Assembly: GCF_000269805.1 (NCBI RefSeq)
Contig: NZ_JH711481.1
Span: 1,799,789 to 1,863,788 of the forward strand
Length of the DNA stretch: 64,000 nt
Direction of reading: 5' to 3'
Source: Actinomyces massiliensis 4401292
GTDB taxonomy: Bacteria > Actinomycetota > Actinomycetes > Actinomycetales > Actinomycetaceae
A program made the position numbers and the translations under genes. This document shows, piece by piece, positions 33,669 through 42,558 of the stretch. The notes below the pieces were generated by a model that worked only from the letters and a program-made list of their open reading frames with translations, was not told the DNA's origin and did no database searches. How positions within the stretch are numbered: position 1 is the stretch's first letter; each line of letters opens with the position of its first letter.

Positions 33669-34638
33669 GCTGGCGCACCGCGTCACCGATGAAGACCGCA
33701 ACCGCCGCCCACACCAGCACCATGGCCGCCCAGCGGGCCGGCAGGATCCGCTCATGGAAGGCGCCCCAGGCCAGCAGGAACTGGATGGTCGGCGCGATGT
33801 ACTGACTCATCCCCACCACCGACAACGGCACCCGCCTGGTCCCTGCGGCGAAGAGCAGCAGGGGCACGGCCGTGACCGGGCCGGCCACCACGAGCAGAGC
33901 CATGATCTGCCAGCCCTGGCCGGGGGCCTGCCAGACCGACTGCCCCTGCCAGGCCATGTGACCCAGGTAGGCGAGCGCGAGGGGAGACACGACGGCGCTC
34001 TCCACCGCAAGCCCGCTCAGAGCGTCCACCTCGGGGCCGATCCTCTTCTTGACCAGTCCGTACAGGGCGAAGGAGAAGGCCAGTACCAGGGAGATCCACG
34101 GCAACGAGCCCTGGAGCACCACCAGGAGGGCCACGGCGACGCCCGCCAGCGCGATCGAGACCCGGTGCGCCGGCCGCAGGCGCTCGCGCAGCGCCAGCGA
34201 TGCCAGTGCCACCGTCACCAGCGGGTTGATGAAGTAGCCCAGGGCCGCGTCGGCCGTGCGTGCGGTGTTGACGCCGTAGACGTAGACGAGCCAGTTGACC
34301 GACACCAGGAGTCCGCAGGCGGTCAGCGCCCCCAGCAGTCGGGGCGTGCGGCAGACGCGGGTAAGGCTTGCCCAACGGCGGCGCGCGACGATGAGCGTCA
34401 GACAGGTGCCCAGGGTCCACACGATCCGGTGACCGATGATCTCCACACTGCCGGCCGCGGACAACAGGTGGAAGTAGAGAGGGAAGGCGCCCCAGAGGGT
34501 GTAGCAGCCGATGACCAGGGCCATCCCGGTACCGTCAAGCACCCCGGAGGCCGACGCGGGCCCCCGGGCGCCTGCCGGAGAGCCCGGCGTCGCGGAGGCT
34601 TCAGGTTCCAAGGAGGATGCACTGGGGGAGGAGCTCAT
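33592..34638 (-). CDS. rarD: RarD-type EamA family transporter
   Basis: 348 residues, ten membrane helices. YTLWGAFPLYFHLLSAAGSVEIIGHRIVWT and VNWLVYVYGVNTARTADAALGYFINPLV match RarD, a drug/metabolite superfamily permease of uncertain substrate. A ~30-residue Ser/Ala/Pro-rich N-terminus and an Arg/Pro-rich C-terminus flank the core. The last ~25 codons lie antisense to the slipin gene, so its conserved part ends before the overlap and the tail may be an extension into the neighbour. Confidence 0.88.
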   Translation of the reverse strand: MSSSPSASSLEPEASATPGSPAGARGPASASGVLDGTGMALVIGCYTLWGAFPLYFHLLSAAGSVEIIGHRIVWTLGTCLTLIVARRRWASLTRVCRTPRLLGALTACGLLVSVNWLVYVYGVNTARTADAALGYFINPLVTVALASLALRERLRPAHRVSIALAGVAVALLVVLQGSLPWISLVLAFSFALYGLVKKRIGPEVDALSGLAVESAVVSPLALAYLGHMAWQGQSVWQAPGQGWQIMALLVVAGPVTAVPLLLFAAGTRRVPLSVVGMSQYIAPTIQFLLAWGAFHERILPARWAAMVLVWAAVAVFIGDAVRQLIRRPRPRQRPAERPGSRSAPGAGR

Positions 34639-34837
34639 TGTGATCTGTTCCTGATCCGTTCGCGCTCGGGGATGGCGGCGGTGGCCGCGTCGCTGCTCCG
34701 CGTAGCATAGTGAGGCGCACTGGACTGCCTCGGAAGGTCTCGCTCTTTCGCGGGCGAGGACGGCGCGCCGAGATCGGTCCCGATCGCTCAGTCCTGGGCC
34801 TCACAGACCCGGCCCCCGCACGTGAAGGAGCCCCGCC

Positions 34838-35326
34838 ATGGCCGACGCCGCCCGCGCCCGCAAGGTCGCCGACCGCATTCATGAGACCGTCGCCCGCCTC
34901 CTTCAGGGGCGTATCAAGGATCCGCGCCTGGGTTTCGTCACCGTCACCGACGTCCGTGTCACCGGCGACCTGCAGCAGGCGACCATCTTCTACACCGTCT
35001 ACGGCAGCGATGAGGAGCGCGAGGAGACGGCCAAGGCGCTGCGCTCAGCCAAGGGGCTGATCCGCTCCGAGGTCGGTCGGGCCCTCGGCATCCGCCTGAC
35101 GCCCTCGCTGACTTTCCAGCTCGACGCCCTGCCCACACAGGCCAAGTCCTTCGACGACGCCTTGGCGCGGGCCCGTGCCAAGGACGAGGAGATCGCTCGC
35201 GCCCACGCGGGCGCCTCCTACGCCGGTGAGGAGGACCCCTACAGGCACGACGACGAGCCCGACGACGAGGCCGATGACGGGGCCGACGCCTTCGATGCCG
35301 CCGGCGCCGACGAGGCGGAGGCGTGA
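34838..35326 (+). CDS. rbfA: Ribosome-binding factor A
   Basis: 162 residues; helps mature the 16S 5' end. [55 protein letters not shown] is the KH-like RbfA core; the last ~40 residues are an acidic Asp/Glu/Ala tail. GAAGGAG precedes the ATG. The stop overlaps the truB GTG start. In most actinobacteria rbfA directly follows infB; here 7.3 kb separate them, and a TAGCAT hexamer at about 34705 may be its own promoter. Confidence 0.95.
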   Translation: MADAARARKVADRIHETVARLLQGRIKDPRLGFVTVTDVRVTGDLQQATIFYTVYGSDEEREETAKALRSAKGLIRSEVGRALGIRLTPSLTFQLDALPTQAKSFDDALARARAKDEEIARAHAGASYAGEEDPYRHDDEPDDEADDGADAFDAAGADEAEA

Positions 35327-36402
35327 GCTCGGCTCGCCCCAGTACGCCTCGAGGGGCCGTGGCGGCTCGCGACGGCATTGTCCTGATCGACAAGCCGGCA
35401 GGGCTGACCAGCCATGACGTCGTCGCCCGCACACGGCGCCTGGCCGCCACTCGCAAGGTCGGGCATGCGGGCACTCTCGATCCGATGGCCACCGGTCTCC
35501 TGGTGCTGGGCATCGGCCGGGCCACGCGTCTGCTGACCTACCTCGTCGGCGCCGACAAGACCTATGAGGCGACCGTGCGCCTGGGACAGGACACGCTCAC
35601 CGAGGACGCCGAGGGCGAGGTCACCGCCTCCCTCGGCTGCTCCGCCCCCGCTTCGTGGCCCGGGGGGCAGGCCGCCTTCAACCGACGCCTGGATGATGCG
35701 CTGCGCGCCCTGACCGGGCCGATCATGCAGGTTCCCAGTGCCGTGTCCGCCATCAAGATCGACGGCGTGCGCTCCTACAAGCGGGTCCGCGGGGGAGAGG
35801 ATGTCGCCCTGCCCGCGCGGAGCGTCACCATCCACTCCCTGACACGCGCGGGCGCGCCGGTGGTCGCGCGCGCCGCCGATGGCGCCGGGGCTGTTGATGT
35901 TGATGTGGTCGATCTCCCCCTGCACGTGTCGTGCTCCTCGGGCACGTATGTGCGCGCCTTGGCCAGGGACCTCGGCGCCCGGCTCGGCACCGGGGCGCAC
36001 CTGACGGCGCTGCGCCGCACGAGTGTCGGTCCCTTCGAGGTCTCCCGGGCCCGCGGTCTTGACGACCTGGCCGTCGAGGTGGCCGAGGACGCCGCCCGCC
36101 CAGAGCCCGCGGGTCTGGCCACGCTGTCACTGAGTTCGGTGGCTCGGCGCTGCTTCCCCGTCGTCGAGCTCGATGCCGCCGAGTCCGTTGCGATCCGCCA
36201 TGGCCAGGCGCTGCCCGCGGAGATTCTCGAACGCGCTGTCCGCACGGCCGACGTGCCGCAGGCCGCCGGTACGCAGGATGCCGGCGCCGCTGATGATCAT
36301 CATGGCGTCACGGCCGGGTTCGCGCCGAATGGTGACGTCGTGGCACTGTTGGCCCGCAAGGGCGGACGCGCGCGTCCCGTCCTGGTGCTCTCACCGGCCT
36401 GA
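35323..36402 (+). CDS. truB: tRNA pseudouridine(55) synthase TruB
   Basis: 359 residues. [24 protein letters not shown] and [24 protein letters not shown], with catalytic Asp53, are the TruB signature; [20 protein letters not shown] and [16 protein letters not shown] follow. Modifies U55 of the T loop of tRNA. The C-terminal part is longer than in E. coli, as in other actinobacteria. GTG start overlaps the rbfA stop by GTGA. Confidence 0.95.
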   Translation: MSSARPSTPRGAVAARDGIVLIDKPAGLTSHDVVARTRRLAATRKVGHAGTLDPMATGLLVLGIGRATRLLTYLVGADKTYEATVRLGQDTLTEDAEGEVTASLGCSAPASWPGGQAAFNRRLDDALRALTGPIMQVPSAVSAIKIDGVRSYKRVRGGEDVALPARSVTIHSLTRAGAPVVARAADGAGAVDVDVVDLPLHVSCSSGTYVRALARDLGARLGTGAHLTALRRTSVGPFEVSRARGLDDLAVEVAEDAARPEPAGLATLSLSSVARRCFPVVELDAAESVAIRHGQALPAEILERAVRTADVPQAAGTQDAGAADDHHGVTAGFAPNGDVVALLARKGGRARPVLVLSPA

Positions 36403-36486
36403 GGTGCCCGAGCGGAGCGGATCGCACACTCCTCATGAGGGGTGCACAGGAGACTGCGGACTCTGCGGATACTCTGCGGATACTGA

Positions 36487-36531
36487 GGGAACTGAGGGAA
36501 CTAAGGGAACTAAGGGAACTGAGGAAATACT
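36487..36531 (+). repeat. 9-bp tandem repeat downstream of truB
   Basis: Five units of nine bases beginning GGGAACTGA, GGGAACTAA, GGGAACTAA, GGGAACTGA and ending next to the ATG of the Cys-rich protein. The frame of the next gene is open across it (reading as TEGTEGTKGTKGTEE). Confidence 0.85.
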
Positions 36532-36532
36532 G

Positions 36533-36895
36533 ATGGGCCAGACCACGAGTCGGACCGGGAGCGGATGCTCCTGCGGCTGCGGCGGGCACGATGCCGGGAC
36601 GTCGCCACAACAGCGGGCGGCCTCCGGCATCGCGCCGTCGGAGGAGGGCGCCGCCTCCGGCGACTCCTCCGATTCTCCCGCGCCTTCTGCGTCTTCCATG
36701 CCTTCTGCGTCGTGCGCCGACCCCATGGCGATCGCCGCAGCTGTCTCGGGCGTCCTGGGAGGCGATCCGGCCGCCCGGGAGCAGGGGAGTGGGGCGGCCT
36801 CGGGAGTCGTTCCGGGCCACAAAACTGGCAATCTGCTGGGTCTGAGGGACGTCTCGGCGCCCGTCTCGGGAGGCTGCGGCTGCGGCGGCCATTGA
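36533..36895 (+). CDS. Small Cys/Gly-rich protein with terminal CGCGGH motifs
   Basis: 120 residues from ATG 36533 with GAGGAAA upstream. Not a family I recognise. GCSCGCGGH near the N-terminus is mirrored by GGCGCGGH at the very C-terminus; the middle is Ser/Ala/Pro-rich low complexity (partly 9-bp repeat) plus GHKTGNLLGLRDVSAPV. The paired Cys/His clusters look metal-binding. The same frame is open upstream to GTG 36404, directly after the truB stop, and that stretch also encodes GCTGDCGLCGYS, so the true protein may be 163 residues with a third Cys cluster. Confidence 0.55.
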   Translation: MGQTTSRTGSGCSCGCGGHDAGTSPQQRAASGIAPSEEGAASGDSSDSPAPSASSMPSASCADPMAIAAAVSGVLGGDPAAREQGSGAASGVVPGHKTGNLLGLRDVSAPVSGGCGCGGH

Positions 36896-36932
36896 GCTGC
36901 GGGAGGGTCAGCGGACTCCCACGGCGCTGACG

Positions 36933-36997
36933 GAGGCTTCCCCCATCCTTCCGCGCATGTGCCCTCAGAAGGAATTCAGAAGGATGGGGAAAGCCTC
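36933..36997. terminator. Bidirectional hairpin between convergent genes
   Basis: GAGGCTTCCCCCATCCTTC (36933-36951) pairs with 36979-36997 with one mismatch in 19 and a 27-bp loop. It lies in the 122-bp gap between two convergent transcription units. Confidence 0.65.
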
Positions 36998-37017
36998 AGA
37001 TCCCTGTCAGAGTCCCG

Positions 37018-37863
37018 TCATACCGACCGGCGCTGAAGCGCCTCGGAGACGGTGGACAGGCGCTCGGCGGCCCGCGCCTCCTGATACCTGCCCAGGGCCA
37101 GGTCCTCCACGACGGCGCCATCGACGAGCAGCAGCACCCGGTCGGCGCGGGCCGCCACCTGCGCGTCATGGGTCACCACCACCAGGGTCGTGCCCGAGGC
37201 GTGGATCTCCCCGAGCAGGTCGAGGATCTGCGCGGCGGTGGCGGAGTTGAGCGCTCCCGTGGGCTCGTCAGCGAAGACCACTCCGGGCTCATTGATCAGG
37301 GCGCGGCAGATTCCGGCCCGCTGGAGCTGGCCGCCGGAGACCTCGGTGATGTCGTTGCCGGCCAGCTCGGAGATGCCCATGCGCTCCATGAGCTTTCTGC
37401 CCCGGGCCTCCACCTCCTGGCGCGGGCGCAGGGAGGCCAGGAATCCCGGCAAGACGATGTTGTCCAGCAGGCACAGTGTGGACAGCAGATGGGCCTGCTG
37501 GAAGACGAAGCCGAAGCGCGACAGGCGCAGTGCGGACAGTTCACGCTCGTCCAGGGCGGCCAGGTCGGTGTCCCCCAGGAGCACGGAGCCGCCGCTGGGC
37601 CGGTCCATACCGCTCAGACAGTGCAGGAGCGTGGACTTGCCCGAGCCGGAGGGGCCCATGATGGCCACGAACTGGCCGTGCTCGATGTCCAGGTCGAGGT
37701 TCTCCAGGACGGGGGCGTCATAGCTCTTGGTCAGTCCTCGGGCTCGCAGGACCGGACGGGAATCGGTGGAGGGCATGGCGGTTCCTGTAGGTGTTGTGGA
37801 TGCTGTGTTTTCTGCAGTGCTAGCTGTGGTGGCTGTGTTAGCAGCGTTGGCTGTGCTGTTCAT
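37018..37863 (-). CDS. ABC transporter ATP-binding protein (MacB/LolD type)
   Basis: 281 residues from ATG 37863, with GAGGA eight bases upstream and 11 bp after the permease stop; ATG 37776 would remove a 29-residue Asn/Thr/Ala tract encoded by 9-bp repeats. Walker A GPSGSGKST, signature VSGGQLQRAGICRAL, Walker B VVFADEPTGALNS and the H-loop THD are intact. LolD/MacB-type ATPases pair with FtsX-fold permeases to export or sense peptides, lipids or drugs. Last gene of a tetR-controlled four-gene operon. Confidence 0.93.
   Translation of the reverse strand: MNSTANAANTATTASTAENTASTTPTGTAMPSTDSRPVLRARGLTKSYDAPVLENLDLDIEHGQFVAIMGPSGSGKSTLLHCLSGMDRPSGGSVLLGDTDLAALDERELSALRLSRFGFVFQQAHLLSTLCLLDNIVLPGFLASLRPRQEVEARGRKLMERMGISELAGNDITEVSGGQLQRAGICRALINEPGVVFADEPTGALNSATAAQILDLLGEIHASGTTLVVVTHDAQVAARADRVLLLVDGAVVEDLALGRYQEARAAERLSTVSEALQRRSV
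37783..37860 (-). repeat. 9-bp tandem repeat coding for ATPase N-terminus
   Basis: On the minus strand the units AACGCTGCT, AACACAGCC, ACCACAGCT, AGCACTGCA follow one another in frame, giving an Asn/Thr/Ala extension before the conserved ATPase domain. Confidence 0.75.
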
Positions 37864-37874
37864 GGGGCGTGTCC

Positions 37875-40184
37875 TCATTCGCTGGTGCTCAGGGTCATGG
37901 TGCGCAGGCGTCTGAGCGCCAGGGCGACGGCGCCGGTGACGGTGGCGATCAGTGCGGCGGGCAGGACCAGCCCCACCAGCCACAGACGCGGCAGGAGCTC
38001 CACGTTCGGCGCTCCGCGCGATCCCAGCACCAATCCGATGGCGGACTCGCCCAGCGTCGCCGCCAGCAGGAGCCCCAGGCCGATGCCGGCCACGGTCAGC
38101 AGGCCGAAGCGGGTGAAGTACTGGCCGGCGATGGCGCGCTGGGTGCAGCCCAGCGCCCGCAGTATTCCCACCTGTGGCTTCTCGCGGGACAGGACCAGGA
38201 CGGTGAACAGTACGGTGATGAGGAACGCCAGTCCCAGGGCGATGGCGCAGGCCATGCCGGCGATGAGGCGGACCTGGGAGCTGGTGGCCCCGAAGAACTC
38301 GGAGGCGTACTCGCTCATGCCGTTGACCTGCACGCCGGGCAGGTCCCGTTGCAGGTCGTCGGCGACCGCGCTCTCCTGATTCTTGTCCTTCACATTGGCG
38401 TACATGAGTTGCCACAGGGCCGGGGCGCCGTCGTCGAAGGTGGCCTTGGCGGTGCTCCCGTTGTTGGTGATGTCCTGATAGATGCCCGTGACCGTCAGGT
38501 CCTTGTCCCCATCGGCGGTGCGCACGGTGACCGTGGAGCCGACCTCGGCGCTTGTGGCCTTGGCCTGGTTGTAGGACAGGGAGACCTCGCTGTCGTCGTT
38601 GGGGGAGCGGCCGGACATGTACTTCATGGGGAAGGCGTTGTGGTCGCCGATGTCGATGAGGACCGACTCCCACTCTCCGTCCTGCGTGCGCATCTTGTAG
38701 TTCCGGCGCAGCACGGTGGTGTACGTGGAGACGCGGGGATCGTCGGCGACGGCGCTCTCCACGGTGCTCAGCTCCTGGGTGCCGGCGCGCACGTCGATGC
38801 GCAGGTCCGCCTCGCCCACGCCCAGGTAGGTGGCGATCTGGGGGTCGTCCAGGGTGGTGGAGACGTTGACCGGCAGCACCATGGTGAAGGTGCACAGGGC
38901 CAGGACGCCGAGCAGAAGGGCGTTGGAGGGGCGCAGCGCCTCACGGATTCCGAGCCACTGCTGGGCGGGCATGCGGCGGGAGCCGGACAGGCGCCACCGG
39001 TGACGGCGCCGGCGCAGGGCGCCGCTGGTCCCGGAGCGCAGGGCCTCGACGGCGGAGATCTTGCCCACACGACGCAGAGTGGCCCAGGTGAAGCCGATGA
39101 TGGTTCCGGCCAGCACCAGCACCATGAGGATGGGCAGGCCCACGCTCCAGATGCTCGTGGGGGGCGTGCCCAGGTAGAGCAGCGCCGGGGCTCCCAGCGC
39201 CGTGGCCAGGGGAATGCCTGCCAGATAGCCGATCACCGCTCCTACGAGAGACAGGACCATGTACTTGAGCAGATAGAGGCGGCGTATCTGGCTGTGCGGC
39301 GCGCCGATGGCCTTGAGCACTGCGATCTGGGCCAGGTCGGCCTCGATCGCGGCCAGTACCGTGTAGCGCAGGGCCAGCATGGCGACCACCACCAGCATGA
39401 CCGCCAATACGAGGGCCACCGCCGCGATGAGCATGGTGCTCAGGGAGTTCATGAGCACCACCATTGAGCCGTCCACATTGATGCCCGTGCTGGGCAGTCC
39501 CGCCGCCTTGTAGTCGTCGATGACGGCGTGGGGGCGGGCGCCGTCGGCCAGGGAGAATTCGATGAGGTATTCCGTCTCGGTGAGGTGCTCCTCGAAGGAG
39601 GAGAAGTCCTCCGGACTGATCACCAGGCGCTTGGAGGGGATCATGGCGGCGTTCATCTGCGCATCCCGCACGAAGCCCACGACTTCCAGATCCATCGTCC
39701 AGTCGCCGGTGTCCACGGTGATAGTGTCGCCGACGTCGGCCGCGCCCACCGCCTTGTAATGGACCGGCAGGGCGACCTGGCCCGGGCTCGGGTGTACCGG
39801 GTCTCCGTCCTCGTCCAGCAGCAGGTCGATGCTCTGGGGAGCCGTGACGAAGGCGGGCTCATGGTAGGAGCCGGTCTGGCTCACGCCGTCGATCCACAGC
39901 TCCTGGCGCGGTATCGGCAGGGTCTTGATGATCTCGTGCTCGGTGATGTCGCTGCGGGTGTCCGTCCAGTCCTCGATCGTCGCGGGATCGAGGTCCCCGG
40001 TGTGCATCTGAATCAGATCGGGCACCTTGGCCCGCTGGGAGAGCCGGCTCATCGCGGAGGTGGTGTCCACGATGAGGGAGGTACTGGCCGACATCAGCGT
40101 GGAGGCCAGCGCAATGAGGGCGGTCAAGGTGAGGGCCACGACGGCGCTGCGCGCCAGGTCTGCTTTCAGCAGTCGTGTCAGCAT
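37875..40184 (-). CDS. ABC transporter permease, FtsX-like
   Basis: 769 residues with a duplicated FtsX layout: an N-terminal helix, a large extracytoplasmic domain, three helices (about 235-350), a linker, then a second helix-domain-three-helix unit (about 400-769). Two FtsX domains in one chain are typical of actinobacterial permeases working with a LolD-type ATPase. The ATG lies 4 nt before the MFS stop (7-nt overlap). Substrate unknown. Confidence 0.9.
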   Translation of the reverse strand: MLTRLLKADLARSAVVALTLTALIALASTLMSASTSLIVDTTSAMSRLSQRAKVPDLIQMHTGDLDPATIEDWTDTRSDITEHEIIKTLPIPRQELWIDGVSQTGSYHEPAFVTAPQSIDLLLDEDGDPVHPSPGQVALPVHYKAVGAADVGDTITVDTGDWTMDLEVVGFVRDAQMNAAMIPSKRLVISPEDFSSFEEHLTETEYLIEFSLADGARPHAVIDDYKAAGLPSTGINVDGSMVVLMNSLSTMLIAAVALVLAVMLVVVAMLALRYTVLAAIEADLAQIAVLKAIGAPHSQIRRLYLLKYMVLSLVGAVIGYLAGIPLATALGAPALLYLGTPPTSIWSVGLPILMVLVLAGTIIGFTWATLRRVGKISAVEALRSGTSGALRRRRHRWRLSGSRRMPAQQWLGIREALRPSNALLLGVLALCTFTMVLPVNVSTTLDDPQIATYLGVGEADLRIDVRAGTQELSTVESAVADDPRVSTYTTVLRRNYKMRTQDGEWESVLIDIGDHNAFPMKYMSGRSPNDDSEVSLSYNQAKATSAEVGSTVTVRTADGDKDLTVTGIYQDITNNGSTAKATFDDGAPALWQLMYANVKDKNQESAVADDLQRDLPGVQVNGMSEYASEFFGATSSQVRLIAGMACAIALGLAFLITVLFTVLVLSREKPQVGILRALGCTQRAIAGQYFTRFGLLTVAGIGLGLLLAATLGESAIGLVLGSRGAPNVELLPRLWLVGLVLPAALIATVTGAVALALRRLRTMTLSTSE

Positions 40185-41617
40185 GGGGCTACCTCCATGG
40201 TTGTCCGTGTCTGTGTCATGGCCCGAGAAGTCTGAGAATTTTGAAGAATTTGAGGAATCTGAGAAATCATGGCCTGGGGGTCGGTTCTGCTCTGGGAGTG
40301 GGGCTCGTGGGAATGCCGGCCCTCGTCAGCTGAGGAATTTGAGGAATCTGGGGAATCAGAAGCAGAGGAGGGAGGGGCCAGGGTCCGGCGTCGGGTGTGA
40401 ATGAGTGCCGCCAGGGCGATGGTGATCAGGCCCGCCAGGGCCACCAGCAGGGCGGCGCCGCGCCCGGTCCCGGTGCCCATGACTGTGCCGAGGCTGTGAG
40501 CCAGGTGGCTGTGGGAGTCCATGAAGGGTTGGAGGACGCGATCCGCCAGGGGGCCGGCGCTCAGGTAGGCCAGGAGATATCCGAGCTGGGTCACCAGGCC
40601 GATCGTTCCCCAGACCCGGGCCTGGCGGTCCTTGTCAATGCTCAGGCGCACCAGGGTCTCGGCGCCGGCGTTGCACAGGGCCAGGCAGGCGAAGACGGCG
40701 AACCCGGTGACTCCCGCCCACCAGGGCCAGGTGCGCAGGGCCAGCAGGATCATGGTGATGCCAGCGCCCGCCGTCCCCAGGCTCAGCAGTGTGGTGGGGC
40801 GCAGACGCGCCAGGACGGTGACCAGTCCCGCACCGGCGAGGATCCCGGTGGCCGCCGCGGTCTCCACCTGTCCCATGGTGGTCGTGCCCACGTGGGGGAG
40901 CAGGATGGGCTTGAGGAGCACTTGCACGATGCCGATGGTCAGAGTCATGAAGGTCATGACGGCCACGAGGGAGCGCACGTTGGGGCGTGCCGTCACGGCG
41001 CGCCAGCCGCCCAGGAGGTGGTCCGCCGCAGTGGCGTCGTGGTCGTCGGCGCTTCGATGTCCCACGGCTCGCATGACGGCGATCGAGCAGGCCACGGTGA
41101 CCAGGCAGGTGGAGGCGTCCAGGGCCAGCAGCCCCCGCAGTCCCACCAGGGGCAGGAGGAGGCCGGCCAGCAGCGGCGACAGGAGGTATCGGGCGGAGGA
41201 GGCGGCCTGCAGCAGGCCCGCGCTGCGGACGTAGTCGTCCTCATCGACCAGGTCGGTCACGGAGGCGCGTAGTGCGGGCTCGGTCAGCGCCGCCAGGCAG
41301 GAGGAGACGACTACGCCCGTCAGGATGTGGCTGAGCCGGGGTTCGGAGGCGCTCAGGGCGGCCATGACCACGCCCAGTCCGAGCACTGAACCGCCGTCTC
41401 CTATCACCATCATGAGCCTGCGATCGAAGCGGTCGGCCAGGGCGCCGGCTACTGGCGCCAGCAGAATGATCGGTGCGAAGGCGCACAGCTGCACCAGGGC
41501 CACGGAGGAGGCCGTGCCGTAGGTGGTGTAGGCGAAGATGGCCAGGCCGAAGGCGGTCATCCCGGTACCCACCGAGTTGACGAAGGCTCCGACCAGCAGG
41601 AGGTGGAGGTACTTCAT
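40178..41617 (-). CDS. Major facilitator superfamily transporter (drug efflux-like)
   Basis: 479 residues, 12 helices. The helix 2-3 loop GALADRFDRRLMMVIGD is the MFS motif A. YLHLLLVGAFVNSVGTGMTAFGLAIFAYTTYGTASSVALVQL resembles MFS_3/enterobactin-exporter-like proteins. The last ~60 residues are a hydrophilic Ser/Asp/Gln-rich tail encoded by two separate 9-bp repeat tracts. Overlaps TetR (ATGA) and the permease, so it belongs to the same repressor-controlled unit. Confidence 0.9.
   Translation of the reverse strand: MKYLHLLLVGAFVNSVGTGMTAFGLAIFAYTTYGTASSVALVQLCAFAPIILLAPVAGALADRFDRRLMMVIGDGGSVLGLGVVMAALSASEPRLSHILTGVVVSSCLAALTEPALRASVTDLVDEDDYVRSAGLLQAASSARYLLSPLLAGLLLPLVGLRGLLALDASTCLVTVACSIAVMRAVGHRSADDHDATAADHLLGGWRAVTARPNVRSLVAVMTFMTLTIGIVQVLLKPILLPHVGTTTMGQVETAAATGILAGAGLVTVLARLRPTTLLSLGTAGAGITMILLALRTWPWWAGVTGFAVFACLALCNAGAETLVRLSIDKDRQARVWGTIGLVTQLGYLLAYLSAGPLADRVLQPFMDSHSHLAHSLGTVMGTGTGRGAALLVALAGLITIALAALIHTRRRTLAPPSSASDSPDSSNSSADEGRHSHEPHSQSRTDPQAMISQIPQILQNSQTSRAMTQTRTTMEVAPC
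40234..40269 (-). repeat. 9-bp tandem repeat in MFS C-terminal tail (first tract)
   Basis: Plus-strand units GAGAATTTT, GAAGAATTT, GAGGAATCT, GAGAAATCA. A second tract with almost the same units occurs 60 bp further on. Confidence 0.8.
40332..40376 (-). repeat. 9-bp tandem repeat in MFS C-terminal tail (second tract)
   Basis: Plus-strand units GAGGAATTT, GAGGAATCT, GGGGAATCA, GAAGCAGAG, GAGGGAGGG. The unit GAGGAATCT is identical in both tracts of this gene. Confidence 0.8.
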
Positions 41618-42243
41618 CGTGCATTGCCCAGGACGGAGGACAGGGCGCCGGGCTCGCAGCCCAGCAGGGTCTCGGTGGCGTAGATGATGCCGGTGGCGCG
41701 GCGCGCGGCCTGGTCCTCCTCGCCGACGAAGAAGCCCTCGTCGAGGAGCGTGCTGGCGCTGGTCAGGAGGATCTCGACGACTTCGCGGGGGTGCTCGGTG
41801 GAGAAGACTCCCTCGGCGATGCCCTGCTCGACGATCTCGGTGAGGATCGGGGCGAGAACACGGACGCCCTCCACCAGGGACAGGACGTGGAACTCCGCAT
41901 TGCCGGCGGCGTGGAACTCCTCGGCCAGCCCCCGCTCCGGCTCCTCCACGCGGGCGGTGGCGGCGACGGCCAGGAACTTGTCCGCGACAGGGGCGTCCGT
42001 ATCGGCGATGGCGCGGGCCTTCTCGGCGATCTGCGCCGTGGTGCGCGAGATGAGGCCGCGCAGAATCTCCTCCTTGGAGGCGAAGTGGTAGTAGAGCGTG
42101 CCCTTCGCGATCCCCACTTCGTTGAGGATGTCCTCCATCGAAGTGGCCTGGAAGCCTTTGGCGGTGAACAGCTTCTGGGCGGCATCGAGGATTTCGGTGC
42201 GTCGTTTGGGGGCGGACTTGTATGTGCGTGTGGTGGGGGCCAT
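41614..42243 (-). CDS. TetR family transcriptional regulator
   Basis: 209 residues from ATG 42243. The N-terminal helix-turn-helix KRRTEILDAAQKLFTAKGFQATSMEDILNEVGIAKGTLYYHFASKEEILRGLI is a textbook TetR domain; the C-terminal ~150 residues form the ligand pocket. First gene of the MFS/ABC operon, overlapping mfs by ATGA, so it most likely represses its own operon from the operator at 42393-42405 and is released by a compound exported by the pumps. Confidence 0.93.
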   Translation of the reverse strand: MAPTTRTYKSAPKRRTEILDAAQKLFTAKGFQATSMEDILNEVGIAKGTLYYHFASKEEILRGLISRTTAQIAEKARAIADTDAPVADKFLAVAATARVEEPERGLAEEFHAAGNAEFHVLSLVEGVRVLAPILTEIVEQGIAEGVFSTEHPREVVEILLTSASTLLDEGFFVGEEDQAARRATGIIYATETLLGCEPGALSSVLGNAR

Positions 42244-42392
42244 GAGCTCCTCGCAGGTTTGTATTAGGGGTTGTGCTGTACGAGTCTGTCCCGGTTCAGT
42301 GCCGGGTGAGTCCGGATGAGTCCGGGTGAGTGTCGGGCGGCCTCCGGGTGACATGGGCGCCGGTTGGCGGGACGGGTCGGCGGTCCATAAAC

Positions 42393-42405
42393 CGACCGTC
42401 GGTCG
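42393..42405. promoter_or_regulatory. TetR operator candidate
   Basis: CGACCG-T-CGGTCG is a perfect 6+1+6 palindrome in the gap between tetR and ribF, about 150 bp before the tetR start. The palindrome size and sequence fit a TetR-family site. ribF, reading the other way, could also be affected. Confidence 0.6.
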
Positions 42406-42558
42406 ATAATGAGGTTAGCCTCTTGCCCCGGAGCGGTCAAGCGGAGTGTGCCGGGAGGCGTCGTGATGGTTCGCGCGGCGCGGCCCGATCGTGGCAGGGT
42501 TGACCCGCAAGGGCGGGCGACGCGCTCGCCGAGTGAATCGAGAGCAGGATTATCCGCA

